In this document: piece by piece, positions 60,703 through 64,000 of the stretch | How the letters are laid out: each line of letters begins with the position of its first letter | How positions within the stretch are numbered: position 1 is the stretch's first letter | Assembly (NCBI GenBank): GCA_948566455.1 | Contig: CAOYQO010000005.1 | Span: 1-64,000, forward strand | DNA from: an uncultured Phocaeicola sp. | Lineage (GTDB): Bacteria; Bacteroidota; Bacteroidia; Bacteroidales; Bacteroidaceae | Length of the DNA: 64,000 bases | Reading direction: 5' to 3' | The notes under the pieces: generated by a model | Seen by the model: the letters and a program-made list of their open reading frames with translations, nothing else | Told to the model about the DNA's origin: nothing | Databases searched by the model: none | Made by a program: the position numbers and the translations under genes

Positions 60703-62405
60703 TGCTTGAAACTATGAAACGGAATAAGATATTAACATACGCCTTCTTAATGGCAATCCCCATGACTACAGGAAACATCTTTTCTTCCTGTACAGACGAC
60801 TTCGAGAAATTGAATACCAGTAACATACAGGTAGATCCGGCAGACCTTCCTTTTGCCGCACAATGTACCGAACCGATGACCTACTGTTATCCTCCTCAGC
60901 AAAATATGTTCCAGTTTTGGACCAACCTGACTATTGACCTTTATGGAGGTTATTTTATGACTCCCAACGGTAACTTCACCAACGGTGATATGGGAGAGAA
61001 CCGGGGACATAGCGGTGGTATGTACGAAAACTATTATCTCCATATTTTCAATAACACCCGCCGCATCATCGCACAATGTGACGCCAGTGGTGAAAGAGGC
61101 CTGTCAGGCGTGATGCGTATCGTACAGGCTTACGGAACATTGATGACCACAGATGCCTACGGACCGATACCTTACAGCTCCATCCTATCGGGAGAAAACG
61201 AAGTGTATTTCGAGTTCGACAGCCAGAAAGACCTGTATAAAGCCATGCTTGAAGATCTGAGTACAGCCATTACTGACATCAGTGCCATGGGAGCAGATGA
61301 AATAGCCAAATTGAAATCCTTTGACTGTTGGTGCAACGGCGACAAAGACCTATGGGTAAAAATAGCCAATACGATGAAACTACGCATGGCGTTACGCCTG
61401 TCCAAACGGGAAACCGAAGCCGGCAACGCCGGAATGAACCTTAAGGCAATCGCTACCGAGGCTGCCCAAAACACTTTGGCAACAGTCAACAAGGATATTC
61501 TGATCGATAAAAGTCTTGAGAATGAAATGTGGCTGATGTTCAATTGGGGTGATTGTGGATTCAATGCCAATCTGGTAACTATTATGAGTGGAACCAAAGA
61601 TCCGCGCCAACCGTTATATATGACCCTGAATACCGGAGATATCAAAAACGAAGCCGGTACTACCACAGTAGCTGCCAATAGTCAATACCTGGGTATCCGT
61701 TTTGCCAGTGGCCTGCCTGCCAAACCAAACAGTTGGGGTAACTTCTCCGGTTGGATTCAAGGAAACAACGGTTCCTCTTATTCCATGCCACTGCCCATCA
61801 TGAAAGCAGCGGAAGCCTATTTCCTACTGGCTGAAGCAAAATTAAGATGGGATATTGGCAGTGAAAGTGTAAAGAACCTATATGAAAATGGAATCCGTGT
61901 TTCCATGACTAATGAATTAGCTTATCGGGGGGCTTATGCCGGAATCAAAGAATATCCGGAAGGAGCAGTAGATGCCTACATCAACGGAACAAGCACCCAA
62001 ATAGACTATACAGATCCCATCAAAGCCGAATTAAGCACTCCGGCTGTAAATAAATTAAGTGTAAAATGGGATGAGAGCGCAAGCAACGAAGAAAAGCTGG
62101 AAAGAATCATCACCCAAAAATGGCTCGCCCTATTCCCTCTATCCACCGAAGGCTGGGCAGAACAACGCCGCACCGGCTATCCACGCTTCTTCCCTGCATT
62201 CGTCAATGAAAGTAATGGAGCCGTAAACACAGAAGAAGGTGTGCGCCGCGTAATTTATAGCAGCCAGGCTTATGATGCCAACGCTAAGGGAGTAGAAGGC
62301 GGAATCAAGCTTCTGGACGAAGAAAATTCCAGCAAATTCGGTATTTCCGGCGACAAAGGCGGTACACATCTTTGGTGGGATAATGCTGATAAAGGAAACT
62401 TTTAA
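60702..62405 (+). CDS. SusD-like (SusD-like_2 type) lipoprotein
   Basis: A 567-residue lipoprotein of the SusD/RagB superfamily. After an N-terminal hydrophobic stretch the lipobox reads FSSC, then TDDFEKLN, a beginning typical of the SusD-like_2 group. Later blocks include IVQAYGTLMTTDAYGPIPYS, AEAYFLLAEAKLR and QKWLALFPLSTEGWAEQRRTGYP. Start and previous stop share a base (TAATG); ATG 60714 (MKRNKI) is an alternative. It pairs with the preceding SusC. This pair has no glycosidase neighbours, and many such SusD-like_2 pairs take up non-glycan nutrients; the substrate remains open. Confidence 0.92.
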   Translation: MLETMKRNKILTYAFLMAIPMTTGNIFSSCTDDFEKLNTSNIQVDPADLPFAAQCTEPMTYCYPPQQNMFQFWTNLTIDLYGGYFMTPNGNFTNGDMGENRGHSGGMYENYYLHIFNNTRRIIAQCDASGERGLSGVMRIVQAYGTLMTTDAYGPIPYSSILSGENEVYFEFDSQKDLYKAMLEDLSTAITDISAMGADEIAKLKSFDCWCNGDKDLWVKIANTMKLRMALRLSKRETEAGNAGMNLKAIATEAAQNTLATVNKDILIDKSLENEMWLMFNWGDCGFNANLVTIMSGTKDPRQPLYMTLNTGDIKNEAGTTTVAANSQYLGIRFASGLPAKPNSWGNFSGWIQGNNGSSYSMPLPIMKAAEAYFLLAEAKLRWDIGSESVKNLYENGIRVSMTNELAYRGAYAGIKEYPEGAVDAYINGTSTQIDYTDPIKAELSTPAVNKLSVKWDESASNEEKLERIITQKWLALFPLSTEGWAEQRRTGYPRFFPAFVNESNGAVNTEEGVRRVIYSSQAYDANAKGVEGGIKLLDEENSSKFGISGDKGGTHLWWDNADKGNF

Positions 62406-62470
62406 AGGCAATATTTTAAGGTAAAGACTGTGATTTTTGTTTCAATAGGTATTCCATATTAAAGTTTCGG

Positions 62471-62498
62471 ATAGGGCAGACCGTGAGGTTTGCCCTAT
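62471..62498 (+). terminator. Rho-independent terminator after susD-like gene
   Basis: ATAGGGCAGACC pairs with GGTTTGCCCTAT (12 bp, one G-U) around a GTGA loop, followed by a short T-rich run. It lies 66 bp after the lipoprotein stop codon. Confidence 0.85.
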
Positions 62499-62616
62499 TT
62501 TATGACTACCTCCGAAAAGCCGATACAATAACCTCCCGCACCCGAATTGTTATCATTACTAAATGAAATTAAAGACTTTTTCATCTCTTGTTGCTTGGCA
62601 AATAAAAGAAAAGCCG

Positions 62617-62624
62617 TAAGTTTG
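62617..62624 (+). promoter_or_regulatory. -7 promoter element for the second ECF sigma gene
   Basis: TAAGTTTG fits TAnnTTTG exactly, 27 bp before the ATG at 62651. A CTTGG at about 62594 could serve as a weak -33 element. Confidence 0.6.
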
Positions 62625-62650
62625 CCTTCCAAAAAAGAATAAAACACAGG

Positions 62651-63160
62651 ATGCAATTATCACCCAAGGAATTTGAATACCAATTTCGCTGTCTTTACCG
62701 TCCGCTGAATATGTATGCCCTGCGCTATACTGAAAATCTGGATGACGCAGAAGACATCGTCCAACAAGCCTTCTCTGATGTATGGGAGAAGCTTGTCGGA
62801 GGCACATCTATTCAAAACCTGAAAGCTTATATGTACCAAACTGTACGTAACCGCTCACTCACACTGATAACCAACCGACAAACACACTGTGAAACAACCG
62901 AACTGACAGACTTGGAAGATTTAACAGAAGAAGAACGCATCATCCGGTCAGAACGTGACGCGCGTTTATGGACAGCCATCGACCACCTTCCTACCGAACG
63001 GAAAAAGATCTTTCTGCTTTCCAAACGTGACGGCCTTACTTATCAGGAAATTGCCACCGAACTGGGTATTTCTATAAAAACTGTCGAACATCAAATCAGT
63101 AAGGCACTGAAAACATTACGAGAAACAGCCATTAAAATATATACTTTTTTCTTCGGATAA
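62651..63160 (+). CDS. ECF-type sigma-70 factor (second)
   Basis: A 169-residue ECF sigma factor. Region 2 reads YRPLNMYALRYTENLDDAED and IVQQAFSDVWEKL at about 17-48; region 4 reads LPTERKKIFLLSKRDGLTYQEIA followed by ELGISIKTVEHQISKALKTLR at about 115-158. It has its own promoter and is followed 69 bp later by a FecR-type anti-sigma gene, the standard pair that responds to an outer-membrane transporter signal. The transporter it serves is expected just beyond the window. Confidence 0.94.
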   Translation: MQLSPKEFEYQFRCLYRPLNMYALRYTENLDDAEDIVQQAFSDVWEKLVGGTSIQNLKAYMYQTVRNRSLTLITNRQTHCETTELTDLEDLTEEERIIRSERDARLWTAIDHLPTERKKIFLLSKRDGLTYQEIATELGISIKTVEHQISKALKTLRETAIKIYTFFFG

Positions 63161-63229
63161 AAAAATCGGCAAGCGAATAGGGGGATTTTGTCTTTTCCCT
63201 GTCTTAACAATAAAAAGAAAGAAGATCGC

Positions 63230-64000
63230 ATGGAGAAAGAAGAGAAAGATATTCGTTTTGTAGCCCGGTTCTATCGGGAAAACAGGCTGGACACAACACA
63301 AGCCTGGCAAAAACTAGGTATCGGCAAACAAAGAAATAACTCTATCTTATTATATAGACTGATAACTATCGCTGCTGTCACTTTCCTGATAGCCGGATTC
63401 AGTTGGTGGTGGATATACGACAGGCAAGACTGGATTGTCATTGCCTCATCCGCACACGCTGTCAAAGAAGTCACGCTTCCGGATAACAGCCATATTACGC
63501 TGGCAGAGAATTCGGCCTTACAGTATGACCGCTTGGCATACGGCAAAAAAAACAGGAACGTCACTTTAAATGGAAAAGCATATTTTTCAGTCACACATCA
63601 AGAACAATGTCCTTTCAGGGTACAGACCGAACTGGCAAACATACAAGTACTAGGTACACAATTCCAAGTAACGGCAAATGCAAATCAGACTTCGGCAACC
63701 GTAGAGTCTGGAAAAGTCCGTTTTTATAACAAAGAACAAAAAGAGGCTATCCTGACAAAAGGCATGTATGCCTTCATTAACCAAAAAGGACAAATGCAAA
63801 TAAACAAACAAAGTGACCCCAACACTTTTGCATGGAAGACCCACGTGTTTGTTTATAATGAAGCCCCCTTGAAAAAGGTAGTAAAAGAATTAGAAGAAGT
63901 CTATAAGGTCCATATCGGCGGAATTCCACAAAAAGAGTACTATCTGACCACGACCTTTGACAATACTCCGATAGAAGACATAATTGAAATCATAAACCAA
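63230..64000 (+). CDS. FecR-type anti-sigma factor (3' truncated by window end)
   Basis: A partial gene of 257 codons from ATG 63230, open to the window edge. A cytoplasmic N-terminal part (about 1-40) would bind the sigma factor. One transmembrane helix is at about 44-63 (LITIAAVTFLIAGFSWWW). A periplasmic FecR domain follows with VTLPDNSHITLAENSALQYD, NVTLNGKAYFSV and VLGTQFQVTAN, and then a domain beginning APLKKVVKELEEVYKVHI. It is encoded directly after its presumed sigma partner. The C terminus lies outside the window. Confidence 0.92.
   Translation, partial: MEKEEKDIRFVARFYRENRLDTTQAWQKLGIGKQRNNSILLYRLITIAAVTFLIAGFSWWWIYDRQDWIVIASSAHAVKEVTLPDNSHITLAENSALQYDRLAYGKKNRNVTLNGKAYFSVTHQEQCPFRVQTELANIQVLGTQFQVTANANQTSATVESGKVRFYNKEQKEAILTKGMYAFINQKGQMQINKQSDPNTFAWKTHVFVYNEAPLKKVVKELEEVYKVHIGGIPQKEYYLTTTFDNTPIEDIIEIINQ

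Noticed and set aside
1..64000. tRNA, rRNA or CRISPR array
   Set aside because: I saw no cloverleaf-like sequence with TTCGA-type arms, no rRNA-like stretch, and no regularly spaced repeats with unique spacers other than the four 22-bp palindromes, whose spacers are only 8 bp.

Overview
The window looks like a chromosomal segment of a gut Bacteroides/Phocaeicola-type member of the Bacteroidota. The grounds are paired SusC/SusD genes, a hybrid two-component regulator next to a polysaccharide-utilisation locus, ECF sigma/FecR genes, Ser-type sulfatases, repeated TAnnTTTG (Bacteroides -7) promoter elements, and very few Shine-Dalgarno-like sites. The species cannot be fixed from the sequence alone.

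Layout. (1) 112-1593: cysS, followed by an interspersed inverted repeat. (2) 1776-27789: a large, almost entirely co-directional biosynthetic cluster of the aryl polyene/flexirubin type. It starts with a tyrosine ammonia-lyase (closest in memory to the Flavobacterium johnsoniae enzyme) and continues with ketoreductase, four ketosynthase-family proteins (one fused to half a ketosynthase, one without catalytic residues), two ACPs, an LpxL-like acyltransferase, an O-methyltransferase-like protein, two hotdog dehydratase-like proteins, a thioesterase, a polysaccharide deacetylase, LolA plus a lipoprotein, a GT2-DUF2062 protein, a 1284-residue RND exporter/acyltransferase/methyltransferase fusion, an FAD oxidoreductase, a C45-type acyltransferase and a PaaK-like ligase. 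Many genes overlap by ATGA. Two foreign-looking inserts break it: a solo KilA-N gene between 74-bp direct repeats (12514-13618), and a small cysteine-rich secreted peptide with a DUF4221-like lipoprotein (16640-18190). (3) 27840-36303: a secreted unknown, a PAS/GAF histidine kinase, envelope proteins and a GH3-family adenylating enzyme. (4) 36451-37461: 6-phosphofructokinase. (5) 37471-53498: a polysaccharide-utilisation locus with hybrid two-component sensor, SusC/SusD, two Ser-type sulfatases, a GH29 fucosidase and a GH36/Sip1-like glycosidase, ending in a strong hairpin. (6) 53643-56823: housekeeping rnc-fabF-acpP and purN. (7) 56795-64000: an ECF sigma gene divergent from an orphan SusC/SusD pair, then a second ECF sigma with its FecR anti-sigma, which runs off the window.

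How the cluster probably works (inference): tyrosine is deaminated to 4-hydroxycinnamate, activated, loaded on ACP, and extended by a type II fatty-acid-synthase-like set into a conjugated aryl polyene. This is methylated and acylated onto a lipid, then moved to the outer membrane by the RND fusion and the LolA-like carrier. No phosphopantetheinyl transferase is present, so one must act from elsewhere. The sulfatase/fucosidase locus points to a sulfated, fucosylated and probably alpha-galactosylated glycan such as mucin.

The observations I find most worth following are the 74-bp-repeat KilA-N unit, the complementary loss of catalytic residues in the two dehydratase-like proteins, the four 22-bp-spaced palindromes upstream of lolA, the near-identical promoters of two sub-operons of the cluster, and the cysteine-rich peptide module.
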